64,000 nucleotides of DNA. It comes from Ruminiclostridium cellobioparum DSM 1351 = ATCC 15832. Its GTDB lineage: Bacteria > Bacillota > Clostridia > Acetivibrionales > DSM-1351. The notes beneath the pieces were generated by a model. It made no database searches. It was not told the DNA's origin and worked only from the letters and a program-made list of their open reading frames with translations. Within the stretch, counting starts at the first letter, position 1; every line of letters begins with the position of its first letter. The position numbers were made by a program, and so were the translations under genes. The stretch lies in NCBI RefSeq assembly GCF_000621505.1, contig NZ_JHYD01000001.1, positions 62,001-126,000 on the forward strand. The letters are read 5' to 3'. This document shows, piece after piece, positions 49,339 to 57,239 of the stretch.

Positions 49339-51729
49339 ATGACAAGGACGGAAGAAAGAAAAGAGCGGATTGTGGCATTTATGAGGGAATCGGCGTATAA
49401 GCCGCTGCTGTTTCAGGAGCTGGCAATGGTACTTGACGTACCTGCCGAGGATATTGAACTCTTCAGTCAGGTGTTGAACGAACTGGAGGAGGAAGGAAGA
49501 ATTTTTAAAACCCATGCCAACAGATATGGTGTTCCGGCAAGGCTGAACCTGGCTGCCGGAAGAATTCAAGGGCATGAAAGGGGATATGCCTTTCTGATTC
49601 CGGACGATGAAATGCTGGAGGATATATTTATACCCGCCGACGGCCTCAATGGTGCCATGCACGGGGACAAGGCCGTTGCGAGGGTAAACAGGAAGAGCTC
49701 CTCGGACAGAAGGATGGAAGGGGAGATAGTAAGGATAGTCAAAAGGGCGAATACCACCCTTGTGGGAACCTTTGAAAAGAGCCTCAGCTTTGGTTTTGTC
49801 ATCCCTGACAACAAGAGGATATCCGGGGACATTTTTATCTCAAAGGGGGAATTCAACGGAGCAAAAAAAGGCCAGAAGGTTGTGGTTGAGATATTAAAGT
49901 ATCCCGAGGCCAGGAGAAATGCCGAAGGCAGGGTAATCGAAATAATCGGGGATGTGAACCAGCCGGGTACCGATATATTATCCATTATAAAGTCCTATAA
50001 CCTGGAAGAGGAGTTTCCTCCCGATGTAATGGCCCAGGCTGAAAAGGCCGGCGATACCGTCACTGAGGATATGATCAAGGGCAGGAGGGATCTGAGGGGC
50101 CTCAGAATGGTTACAATTGACGGAGAGGATGCAAAGGACCTGGATGATGCCGTATCGGTGGAAAAGCTTCCAAACGGGAACTATCGCCTTGGCGTGCACA
50201 TTGCCGATGTTACGAATTACGTGACTGAAAACTCTCCTCTTGATATGGAGGCGCTGAACAGGGGAACCAGTGTCTATCTCGTCGACAGGGTCATCCCGAT
50301 GCTGCCTCGGCAGCTGTCCAATGGCATATGCAGCTTGAATCCCCGGGTTGACAGATTGAGTTTTACCGTCATGATGGATATTGATAAAACCGGCAAGGCT
50401 TACAATCATGAGATATTTGAAAGTGTAATAAATATAGACGAAAGAATGACCTACACCAATGTATATAAAATTCTTGAAGAGCATGACGAGGAGCTGATGG
50501 AACGGTATAGTCATGTTGTGCCGGATTTCCGCATAATGCATGAACTTGCCCTGCTGCTGAGAAAGAAAAGGTTCCAGAGGGGTGCCATAGATTTTGAGTT
50601 TGATGAGGCCAAAGTGATTCTGGATGAAAAGGGAAAACCCGTTGAGGTTAAAAGGTATGAAATAACCATAGCAAACCAGATTATTGAGGAGTTCATGCTG
50701 GTATGCAATGAAACGGTGGCCGAGCATTTCTTCTGGACCAATACACCTTTTGTATATAGAATCCACGAGGACCCCGATGAGGAGAAAATTACGGCCCTCA
50801 ACGAATTTATCTATAATTTGGGCTATAGCATCAAGGGAATCAATAAAATACATCCAAGGGCATTGCAGGACCTGCTGGCGAAGGTCAAAGGCACGCAGCA
50901 TGAGAGAATTATCAGTACCGTCATGCTCCGATCCCTTCAGAAGGCAAAGTACAGCAGTGAAAGCGTGGGGCATTTCGGTCTGGCAGCCAAATACTACTGT
51001 CATTTCACTTCACCTATCAGAAGATACCCTGATCTGATAATACACAGGATTATGAAGCAGTATCTGAAAGGTGAAATGACCGAACAGAGGATAGGCCAGC
51101 TGGAGGGAATACTGCCCGAAATAGCAAAGCAGTGCTCCGAACGGGAAAGAGCTGCCGACGAGGCCGAAAGAGAGAGTGAAGACCTTAAGAAGGTTGAATA
51201 TATGAAGGCTCATGAGGGAGAGGTATTCAAAGGTATCATTGCCAATGTAACTTCCTTCGGTATGTTTATAGAGCTGGACAATACCATAGAAGGACTTGTG
51301 AGAATGAGCAGCATGGAGGATGACTACTATAACTATGATGAAAGGCGGTATTCACTGGTAGGTGAACGTACGCACAAAACGTACAGAATCGGTGATACTG
51401 TGAGCGTTATACTGGCCAGGGCCGATCTTTCCACAAGAAAAATCGAATTTATGCTTGCCGACAGAGGGGAAGAGGATGAGGATTTTCCAGTCCTTGATGA
51501 AAAGGCCGAAGATGATTTTATCTTCAGCAGGTCAAATAAGGCAAAAGCCGGCAAAGGAAAAAACACAGGAGCCAGGGGAAAAGTGATAACCAACAGGGAA
51601 AGGGCTCCTGGAGCAGAACCCAGATCGAGCAAAAAGGCCGCTGAAAAGAAACCGAATAAAAAAGGCAAGGTCATAGACAAGAAGGTATACGATAAAATTA
51701 ACGGCAAGGGCAAAAGAAAGAAGAAATAA
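49339..51729 (+). CDS. rnr: Ribonuclease R
   Basis: RNase R is a 3'-5' exoribonuclease that degrades structured RNA. The 796-residue protein has an N-terminal winged helix (about 1-70) and cold-shock/OB domains. The RNB catalytic domain has DGEDAKDLDDAVSV (metal-binding Asp cluster near residue 270) and HFTSPIRRYPDLIIHR; a C-terminal S1 domain (GEVFKGIIANVTSFGMFIEL) is followed by a Lys-rich tail of about 80 residues. smpB, often next to rnr, is absent; a terminator follows. Confidence 0.96.
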   Translation: MTRTEERKERIVAFMRESAYKPLLFQELAMVLDVPAEDIELFSQVLNELEEEGRIFKTHANRYGVPARLNLAAGRIQGHERGYAFLIPDDEMLEDIFIPADGLNGAMHGDKAVARVNRKSSSDRRMEGEIVRIVKRANTTLVGTFEKSLSFGFVIPDNKRISGDIFISKGEFNGAKKGQKVVVEILKYPEARRNAEGRVIEIIGDVNQPGTDILSIIKSYNLEEEFPPDVMAQAEKAGDTVTEDMIKGRRDLRGLRMVTIDGEDAKDLDDAVSVEKLPNGNYRLGVHIADVTNYVTENSPLDMEALNRGTSVYLVDRVIPMLPRQLSNGICSLNPRVDRLSFTVMMDIDKTGKAYNHEIFESVINIDERMTYTNVYKILEEHDEELMERYSHVVPDFRIMHELALLLRKKRFQRGAIDFEFDEAKVILDEKGKPVEVKRYEITIANQIIEEFMLVCNETVAEHFFWTNTPFVYRIHEDPDEEKITALNEFIYNLGYSIKGINKIHPRALQDLLAKVKGTQHERIISTVMLRSLQKAKYSSESVGHFGLAAKYYCHFTSPIRRYPDLIIHRIMKQYLKGEMTEQRIGQLEGILPEIAKQCSERERAADEAERESEDLKKVEYMKAHEGEVFKGIIANVTSFGMFIELDNTIEGLVRMSSMEDDYYNYDERRYSLVGERTHKTYRIGDTVSVILARADLSTRKIEFMLADRGEEDEDFPVLDEKAEDDFIFSRSNKAKAGKGKNTGARGKVITNRERAPGAEPRSSKKAAEKKPNKKGKVIDKKVYDKINGKGKRKKK

Positions 51730-51747
51730 GAAATAGGCTAATTCAAA

Positions 51748-51802
51748 AAGGAGCTGAACAAAGCCAACTTTATAAAATTGGTTTTGCTCAGCTCCTTATT
51801 TA
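51748..51802 (+). terminator. Terminator of rnr
   Basis: AAGGAGCTGA (51748-51757) pairs with TCAGCTCCTT (51788-51797), with an additional inner stem AAAGCCAA / TTGGTTTT. Confidence 0.85.
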
Positions 51803-51849
51803 AGCGCATACACGCCTGAAATCGAATCAACAGCGGCGGCTGCCCGAAA

Positions 51850-52077
51850 TTAAACTACAAAACGTTTGATTTCTTCGCAGAAGTTTCCGCAATCATCAAT
51901 TTGAATTTCTACTCTGATCGGTTTGCTCAAATCAAGGCTGAAGATGCCCATTATTGACTTTGCATCAACAATGTAGCGGCCTGATGACAAATCAACATCA
52001 AAATCATACTTGTTAACAATATTAACGAAATCTTTTACATCATTAATTGATTTTAAAGAAATGTCAAATGCTTTCAT
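51850..52077 (-). CDS. HPr-like protein without the phosphoacceptor histidine
   Basis: The 75-residue product has the length and pattern of HPr. The regulatory-serine region VDAKSIMGIFSLDL is present, but the N-terminal GLHARP histidine loop is replaced (SLKSINDVKDFV). It therefore cannot accept phosphate from enzyme I in the normal way; it might still be a regulatory partner like Crh, which also lacks that histidine in Bacillus. AGGAGG precedes the ATG on the minus strand. It is monocistronic. Confidence 0.82.
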   Translation of the reverse strand: MKAFDISLKSINDVKDFVNIVNKYDFDVDLSSGRYIVDAKSIMGIFSLDLSKPIRVEIQIDDCGNFCEEIKRFVV

Positions 52078-52307
52078 ATTATCCCATCCTCCTTTAAAAG
52101 GTAAAAATCAAAACTGCTAAATTTATACTTTAATATTATCTTCTTTTTATATTTTAGTCAATCGAGATGTTCATGCACCTTGTACCATTTATGGGTTAAA
52201 ATCCTCAAAGCCCGTGTGTCCCAGGTGTTTTAGGGGTTGTTGTGCATATTTTACAAACTTTCATTGCTGTTTTCATTCAATAATATCAGTTGTTTCAGGG
52301 CTTTGAG

Positions 52308-52487
52308 AGTTATTAACGTGTTGTGCTATTAAAATTTTGTTTTGCTTTATGGCTGGATTTAATTGTAATCGACTGGTAACGCGAGGACAACTTCATAAAA
52401 TAGGGATGCACGGTTAAAACCAATTGCCATAAATTGCCGACGAAGGTAAAGCAAAGTATAAATTAACTGACATAACGGATTAATTTG
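52308..52487. repeat. MITE-like element with 27-bp termini (locus C)
   Basis: Inverted copies of the 27-bp motif lie at 52308-52334 (ATTAACGTGTTGTGC core) and 52461-52487 (ACTGACATAACGGATTAAT core). Inside, TTTGCTTTA (about 52341-52349) is complementary to TAAAGCAAA (about 52448-52456). There is no ORF within. It is in the 650-bp gap between the HPr-like gene and mtaB. The rest of that gap holds AT-rich sequence and the mtaB promoter. Confidence 0.6.
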
Positions 52488-52592
52488 AGAAATGACCACA
52501 CGCATTTGTTTATAAATTTTAGTTAAGGGCTCAATGCATAAGATTAGTGAAACTATATAAAATAAACTGCTGACTTTATGTAAAATACATCC

Positions 52593-52622
52593 TTGAAATA
52601 ACCGTCAATACAATGCTATACT
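52593..52622 (+). promoter_or_regulatory. Sigma-A-type promoter of mtaB
   Basis: TTGAAA (52593-52598), 18 bases, TATACT (52617-52622), five of six matches each. It excludes the ATG at 52613 as the mtaB start. Confidence 0.55.
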
Positions 52623-52729
52623 TTGTGGTACATCATATATGCGCTTGCGATGTATTTAGAAAGGGTTTTATAATGTTGGAAAGCAAAAACGGCAACATGG
52701 ATTCAAGTCCTGGCTTCCGGGAGGCCGAT

Positions 52730-54046
52730 ATGCATGGGCGTAAGAGAACCATGTCTATTTTTACCCTCGGCTGCAAGGTTAATCAATATGAATCGGAAGC
52801 AGTTTCCTCACTGTTTGAACAAAACGGGTATGAAATTGTATCCTTTGATCAGAATTCGGACATTTATATAATTAATACCTGTACCGTAACAAACCTCAGT
52901 GACAGAAAGTCCAGGCAGGCAATCAGAAAAGCTAAAAAAACCAACCCGGATTCAATTGTAGCTGTTATGGGATGCTATGCCCAGACCTCCTCCGAGGATG
53001 TGCTTAAAATACCGGGTGTGAACCTGGTAATCGGGACAAAGGACAGAAATAGAATATTGGAGTACGTTGACAGGCTCGAAGCCGGTGAGTGCAAAATAAA
53101 TGCCGTGGACAACATAATGACTTCAAGAAGCTTTGAAGAGCTCAAGGTAAGTACCTACAAGGAGAGAACAAGGGCCTACCTTAAAATACAGGAAGGCTGC
53201 AGCCAGTTTTGTTCCTATTGTATCATACCCTATGCTAGAGGGCCTGTCAGAAGCAGAAAGCCACAGGATGTCATAGAGGAAGTGAGGGAGCTGTCCCGGC
53301 ACGGTTTTACTGAAATAGTGCTGACCGGTATTCATCTGGCTTCCTACGGCAGGGACCTGAAAACCACAGATCTGCTTGATATCATACAAAAGCTCAATGG
53401 GATAGAGGGTATACAACGGATCAGGCTGGGGTCAATTGAACCTACTACCATAACAGAAGAGTTTGTCAGAGCTGCGGCTGAAATGCCAAAACTTTGCCCC
53501 CACTATCATCTTTCGCTTCAAAGCGGGTGTGATAATACCCTGAAGGCTATGAACCGGAAATACACATCGGAGGAATACAGTAAAAGTGCTGCCCTGCTTA
53601 AAAAGTATATTCCTGACGCAGCCATAACTACCGATATTATGGTGGGTTTTCCGGGAGAGACCGAAGAGGATTTTAAAAAGTCACTGGAATTTGCAGAGAA
53701 AATAGGTTTTTCAAAAATCCATGTGTTTAAATACTCTCCAAGAAAGGGAACTCCCGCAGCCGGGGCGGCAAACCAGATTACCCCCGAAATCAAGGAGGCA
53801 AGAAGCGAAAAAATGCTTGCGTTGTCCGACCGGTTGGAAGAACAGTATTTAAACAGATTTATTGACAGGGAAATGGAAGTGCTGTACGAACAGGAACTTC
53901 ATGACAAAAAAGGATATATCGAGGGCCTTACCAAAAATTATATCAGGGTTGCGGCACAGGGCGGCCCGGAAATGACAGGTAAAATAGTCAATACAAAATT
54001 GAAAAAAGTTTCGGGAAACCTGTTTGAAGGAAATATTTTATGGTAA
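52730..54046 (+). CDS. mtaB: tRNA (N6-threonylcarbamoyladenosine-C2)-methylthiotransferase MtaB
   Basis: MtaB is a radical-SAM enzyme that converts t6A37 to ms2t6A in tRNAs reading ANN codons. Seen: the N-terminal methylthiotransferase domain TLGCKVNQYESEAV with further Cys in NTCTVTN and AVMGCYAQ, the radical-SAM cluster CSQFCSYCIIPYARGPVRSR, and a C-terminal TRAM region. The frame is open from 52613. ATG 52730 has GGGAGG five bases upstream and matches the family N-terminus; ATG 52673 with AGAAAGGG is the alternative. Confidence 0.93.
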   Translation: MHGRKRTMSIFTLGCKVNQYESEAVSSLFEQNGYEIVSFDQNSDIYIINTCTVTNLSDRKSRQAIRKAKKTNPDSIVAVMGCYAQTSSEDVLKIPGVNLVIGTKDRNRILEYVDRLEAGECKINAVDNIMTSRSFEELKVSTYKERTRAYLKIQEGCSQFCSYCIIPYARGPVRSRKPQDVIEEVRELSRHGFTEIVLTGIHLASYGRDLKTTDLLDIIQKLNGIEGIQRIRLGSIEPTTITEEFVRAAAEMPKLCPHYHLSLQSGCDNTLKAMNRKYTSEEYSKSAALLKKYIPDAAITTDIMVGFPGETEEDFKKSLEFAEKIGFSKIHVFKYSPRKGTPAAGAANQITPEIKEARSEKMLALSDRLEEQYLNRFIDREMEVLYEQELHDKKGYIEGLTKNYIRVAAQGGPEMTGKIVNTKLKKVSGNLFEGNILW

Positions 54047-54088
54047 ATAAGACATAAAGACTTCAACCTGGATTGGGAAGTGGAAATA

Positions 54089-54158
54089 AATAACAAATTT
54101 GTTATTGACACAGTAAAGTTGTTGCAAAAGCTTAAAGGATATATTAGTATTAATATAT
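54089..54158. promoter_or_regulatory. Two palindromes upstream of ireB
   Basis: AATAACAAATTTGTTATT (54089-54106) is an 18-bp perfect palindrome that runs into a TTGACA (54105-54110). ATATATTA (54139-54146) and TAATATAT (54151-54158) form a second one with a GTAT spacer. They look like operator or promoter elements for the ireB-ruvX genes, but no regulator is identifiable. Confidence 0.35.
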
Positions 54159-54249
54159 AGCGTATAAGGAGAATTAAAACCCAAAAAGGGTTCGGCAGGT
54201 TACAAAAGCGTATAATGAGAGACTACGGCTACGCTAGGAAGGTGATTAA

Positions 54250-54516
54250 ATGGGCATTAATGAAACTATGATGTTTAATGTAGACAAGGAAAAGGATAAT
54301 GAAGCCAAAGAGATTTTGATTTCGGTTTATCAGGCGCTTAAGGAAAAGGGCTATAACCCCATAAACCAAATGGTAGGTTATATATTATCCGGAGACCCTA
54401 CTTACATCACAAATTACAAAAATGCAAGAAGCATTATTCGGAGATTGGAAAGAGACGAGCTTCTGGAGGAAGTGCTGAAGTTCTACCTTGAAAGCAATAA
54501 TAATACCGTGGAATAA
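54250..54516 (+). CDS. ireB: IreB-family regulatory phosphoprotein
   Basis: This 88-residue member of the former UPF0297 family has the near-invariant [43 protein letters not shown]. In Enterococcus, IreB is phosphorylated by the kinase IreK and limits cephalosporin resistance. The N-terminal ETMMF segment carries the Thr corresponding to the phosphorylated region. It precedes the ruvX/yqgF gene, the usual Firmicute order (ireB-ruvX-DUF1292). Confidence 0.95.
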   Translation: MGINETMMFNVDKEKDNEAKEILISVYQALKEKGYNPINQMVGYILSGDPTYITNYKNARSIIRRLERDELLEEVLKFYLESNNNTVE

Positions 54517-54654
54517 ATATTATTAAGATTTTAAGGCACTCTAAATTAAAGGAGTGCCTATTAATTTTTCCCGAAATATTTTTATGTGCGGCGGGCGGAC
54601 AAGGAAAGGGATTTTTATTATTGTTTGCGTGCTGTACGGTGGCGGAGGTTAAAG

Positions 54655-55080
54655 TTGAGAGTATTGGGCATAGATTACGGAGATTCCAGGATAGGCGTTG
54701 CTGTCAGCGACCCCATGGGCTGGACTGCGCAGGGGCTTGAAACGGTAAAGTGCAAGGATAGCCTGAGGAAGGCAATTGAGAGAATAATGGAGATAATAAA
54801 GCAGTATGAGATCAAAGATATTGTCATAGGTTATCCCCTTAACATGAATGGAACGGCAGGTCCACGGACAGAACGCACCGAAGCGTTTATAAAGAAACTG
54901 CTGGAACAGGGTGATTTCAATATTGTCAAATGGGATGAAAGACTTACAACGGTATCGGCCCACAGGGCCATGAATGAGCTTGGGGTCAGAGCCTCAAACA
55001 AAAAGAATATTGTGGATACCATGTCTGCCGTATTCATCCTTCAGGGATATCTGGACAGACAGAGCAGGAATAACATATAA
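54655..55080 (+). CDS. ruvX: RuvX/YqgF-family putative Holliday junction resolvase / pre-16S rRNA nuclease
   Basis: This 141-residue RNase H-fold nuclease has RVLGIDYGDSRIGVAVSDP (first catalytic Asp), VIGYPLNMNGTAGPRTE and DERLTTVSAHR. YqgF acts in 16S rRNA 5' maturation in E. coli; resolvase activity is proposed in others. TTG 54655, six bases after GGAGG, is chosen over the longer frame from 54586, as it starts the domain. Confidence 0.93.
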   Translation: MRVLGIDYGDSRIGVAVSDPMGWTAQGLETVKCKDSLRKAIERIMEIIKQYEIKDIVIGYPLNMNGTAGPRTERTEAFIKKLLEQGDFNIVKWDERLTTVSAHRAMNELGVRASNKKNIVDTMSAVFILQGYLDRQSRNNI

Positions 55081-55089
55081 AACTTATTG

Positions 55090-55118
55090 TTGGAAATCCT
55101 TTATAAGTGTGATATTAT
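55090..55118 (+). promoter_or_regulatory. Possible promoter of the DUF1292 gene
   Basis: TTGGAA (55090-55095), 17 bases, TATTAT (55113-55118). Confidence 0.4.
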
Positions 55119-55212
55119 TAAATCAATAATTTTAGTGTAAAAATATTGAAATTATTGTTTGATAAATAGTAATAAAATAATAAATTCGATTGGTTTCAGG
55201 AGGAAATAGATT

Positions 55213-55506
55213 ATGAGCAATATGGATGAAGAAAGAGACGACATTGTAATATTGGTAGGAGAAGACGGAGAAGAAGTAGAGTTTGAACATATCGATACCA
55301 TTGAGATGAACGGAAATGAATATGTAGTTCTTCTGCCGGTGGAAGACCAGGAGAATGAAGAAGCTGATGAAGTGGTTATCCTCAAAGTCGATCACGGTGA
55401 TGACGGAGAGGATTCCTTCGTAACTGTTGATGATGAAGACGAATTAAATAGTGTATTCGAGGAATTTAAAACAAGAATGGAAGAAGAATACGACTTCGAG
55501 GAATAA
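55213..55506 (+). CDS. DUF1292 domain protein (YrzB-like)
   Basis: This 97-residue, very acidic protein has the DUF1292 pattern: DIVILVGEDGEEVEFEHIDTIEMNGNEYVVLLPVEDQENE, then EVVILKVDH. The family is conserved after ireB and ruvX in Firmicutes; its function is unknown. TTCAGGAGG precedes the ATG. Confidence 0.92.
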   Translation: MSNMDEERDDIVILVGEDGEEVEFEHIDTIEMNGNEYVVLLPVEDQENEEADEVVILKVDHGDDGEDSFVTVDDEDELNSVFEEFKTRMEEEYDFEE

Positions 55507-55519
55507 GCTTGCCAACAGG

Positions 55520-55562
55520 CCTCCAAATGGGTGAATATGCATCGTTTGGAGGTTTTTAGTTA
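55520..55562 (+). terminator. Terminator of the DUF1292 gene
   Basis: CCTCCAAA (55520-55527) pairs with TTTGGAGG (55545-55552), then TTTTT. Confidence 0.85.
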
Positions 55563-55681
55563 TATATTGGATCACAAAACTCAATTCTATTAAAAAATTT
55601 CCATACAAAATTAAAACAGACTACATGCAAAATATGTATTATGTACCTTATCTATAATTTGATATATTTTTAACAGGTTTA

Positions 55682-55710
55682 TTGAATAATTCAACTTTAT
55701 TTGTTATAAT
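55682..55710 (+). promoter_or_regulatory. Sigma-A-type promoter of the hydrogenase operon
   Basis: TTGAAT (55682-55687), exactly 17 bases, then a perfect TATAAT (55705-55710). The inferred transcript start near 55717 leaves a leader of about 60 bases. Confidence 0.65.
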
Positions 55711-55739
55711 ATTAACGAATATTGTTAATATTATAACAA
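55701..55739 (+). promoter_or_regulatory. Two tandem Rex-like operators at the hydrogenase promoter
   Basis: Site 1, TTGTTATAATATTAACGA (55701-55718), and site 2, TTGTTAATATTATAACAA (55722-55739), match 12 and 13 of the 14 conserved bases of TTGTTAAnnnnTTAACAA. Their centres are 21 bp apart, two helical turns. Together they contain a perfect 14-bp inverted repeat (55703-55716 / 55724-55737). Site 1 covers the -10, site 2 the start of the transcript: a repressor layout. Confidence 0.65.
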
Positions 55740-55776
55740 TTTAAATTAATACATTTTTTAAGGGGGGTCAAAATTA

Positions 55777-56271
55777 ATGAGTGCAAATGAGTGCTGCTGC
55801 GGATGTGCAGACGAAACCAGCTTGAAACTCACCGAAATCATTGCAAAATACAAAGAGACCAGAGGTGCTCTTATCCCTGTTTTGCACGAAGCTCAAGAGG
55901 TATACGGCTATCTGCCGGAGAAGGTATTGAAAACAATCTCCGACGAGTTGAACGTACCGCTTGCTGAGATTTACGGTGTTGTAACTTTCTATACTCAATT
56001 CTCATTAAATCCAAAAGGACGTTTTAAAATCAATGTTTGTATGGGTACTGCCTGCTACGTGAAAGGTTCGGGGGACATTCTTGAAAAGTTCAAGGAGAAA
56101 CTCGGCATAGACGTAGGACAATGCACTGAAGATGGGAAATTCTCATTGGATGCATGCAGGTGTATTGGTGCCTGCGGTCTTGCTCCTGTAATCATGATTA
56201 ATGACGATGTCCATGGAAGACTGGTTCCTGACGATGTAGCCGGGATACTGGAACAATATAAAGACTTATAA
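55777..56271 (+). CDS. hydC: NuoE-like [2Fe-2S] subunit of electron-bifurcating hydrogenase
   Basis: This 164-residue thioredoxin-like [2Fe-2S] protein has ligand pairs CMGTACYVKG and CRCIGACGLAP, plus the NuoE segment YGYLPEKVLKTISDELNVPLAEIYGVVTFYTQFSL. It is the small subunit of the HydABC-type NAD- and ferredoxin-linked [FeFe]-hydrogenase. The N-terminus has extra Cys residues (ECCCGC) of unknown use. GGGGGGTC precedes the ATG. First gene of the operon. Confidence 0.95.
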   Translation: MSANECCCGCADETSLKLTEIIAKYKETRGALIPVLHEAQEVYGYLPEKVLKTISDELNVPLAEIYGVVTFYTQFSLNPKGRFKINVCMGTACYVKGSGDILEKFKEKLGIDVGQCTEDGKFSLDACRCIGACGLAPVIMINDDVHGRLVPDDVAGILEQYKDL

Positions 56272-56285
56272 AACCGGAGCTACAT

Positions 56286-56864
56286 ATGAGAGACTTATCA
56301 CTTCATATTCTTGACATAGTACAAAATTCTATAAAGGCAAAAGCAACAGAAATCTCAATAATATTAAAACACGAAGACATTTCATCACTTGGTAAAAATA
56401 TTCTGAAACTTATAATAACAGACAATGGCACAGGAATGGAGTACGAACTGCTGAACAGGGTTGAAGATCCTTTTATGACAACACGGACTTCCCGCAAAGT
56501 AGGACTGGGAATACCGCTGTTAAAGGAATCTGCCTTAAAATGTGACGGTGAATTCAAATTAAGTTCTCAAAAGGATGCAGGAACGGAGATTACAGCCGCT
56601 TTTCCAATCGACCACATCGACAGGCTTCCTGTAGGTGATGTGGGTGAGACCATGATTACCTTGATATCATCAAATCCGGAAATACGCTTCATGTTGTTTT
56701 TGGAAGGTGAAAAGGGTAGTTTCGGGCTGGATACCCGGGAGGTTGCTGAATCACTTAAGGGTGTGATTATTACGGAATATACAGTTATAAACTGGTTGAA
56801 AGAGTATATTGATGACGGCATAAAAAATATTTTCGGAGGTGTACTTAATGAAGTCAATTGCTGA
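56286..56864 (+). CDS. HATPase-domain protein of the hydrogenase operon
   Basis: This 192-residue protein has a GHKL ATP-binding fold: DIVQNSIKAKATEI (N-box), DNGTGMEYELLNRVEDPFMTTR, KVGLGIPLLKESALKCDGEF and GTEITAAFPIDH. There is no phospho-acceptor His domain or membrane span. Such genes recur between hydC and hydB in clostridial hydrogenase operons; the role is unknown, perhaps as a regulator or anti-sigma-like partner. It overlaps the next gene by 17 bases. Confidence 0.85.
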   Translation: MRDLSLHILDIVQNSIKAKATEISIILKHEDISSLGKNILKLIITDNGTGMEYELLNRVEDPFMTTRTSRKVGLGIPLLKESALKCDGEFKLSSQKDAGTEITAAFPIDHIDRLPVGDVGETMITLISSNPEIRFMLFLEGEKGSFGLDTREVAESLKGVIITEYTVINWLKEYIDDGIKNIFGGVLNEVNC

Positions 56865-57222
56865 ATTGGATGAGATCAGAAGGAAAACACTTGAACAGAT
56901 CTCGCTCAGATCAAATGAAAATGGTCTGAGGGTTATTGTCGGAATGGCTACCTGCGGTATTGCAGCGGGTGCAAGACCGGTGATGAAAGCTTTTATGGAA
57001 GAGATAAGCAAAAGAAAGCTGCAAAATATTACCGTATTTATGACGGGGTGTATAGGTGCATGCCGGCTTGAGCCCATAGTGGATATCATTGACAGTGAGG
57101 GAAATAAGACTACCTATGTGAAAATGACTGCTGAAAAGGCTGAAAGAGTTGTATTGGAGCACATTGTAAACGGCAAGGTATGTTCCGAGCTTACTATTGG
57201 AGCTGAAGAGTCCAAAAAATAA
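56848..57222 (+). CDS. Thioredoxin-like [2Fe-2S] ferredoxin of the hydrogenase operon
   Basis: This 124-residue protein has Cys in MATCGIAAGARPVM and in FMTGCIGACRLEPIVDI, the four-cysteine pattern of thioredoxin-like [2Fe-2S] domains such as the N-terminus of HydB/HndB. It should relay electrons within or to the hydrogenase. The ATG at 56848 follows CGGAGGTG and overlaps the HATPase gene; the upstream frame from 56839 is not supported. Confidence 0.88.
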   Translation: MKSIAELDEIRRKTLEQISLRSNENGLRVIVGMATCGIAAGARPVMKAFMEEISKRKLQNITVFMTGCIGACRLEPIVDIIDSEGNKTTYVKMTAEKAERVVLEHIVNGKVCSELTIGAEESKK

Positions 57223-57239
57223 TTATGGAGGTTGAAATT

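Noticed and set aside
52613-52729. N-terminal extension of MtaB from the ATG at 52613
   Set aside because: This ATG lies inside the proposed promoter, and the extension has no counterpart in the family.
55701-55739. The 14-bp inverted repeat read as a terminator or a dif-like recombination site
   Set aside because: It is pure A/T-rich, lies over the -10 box and splits into two Rex-like sites, which explains it better.
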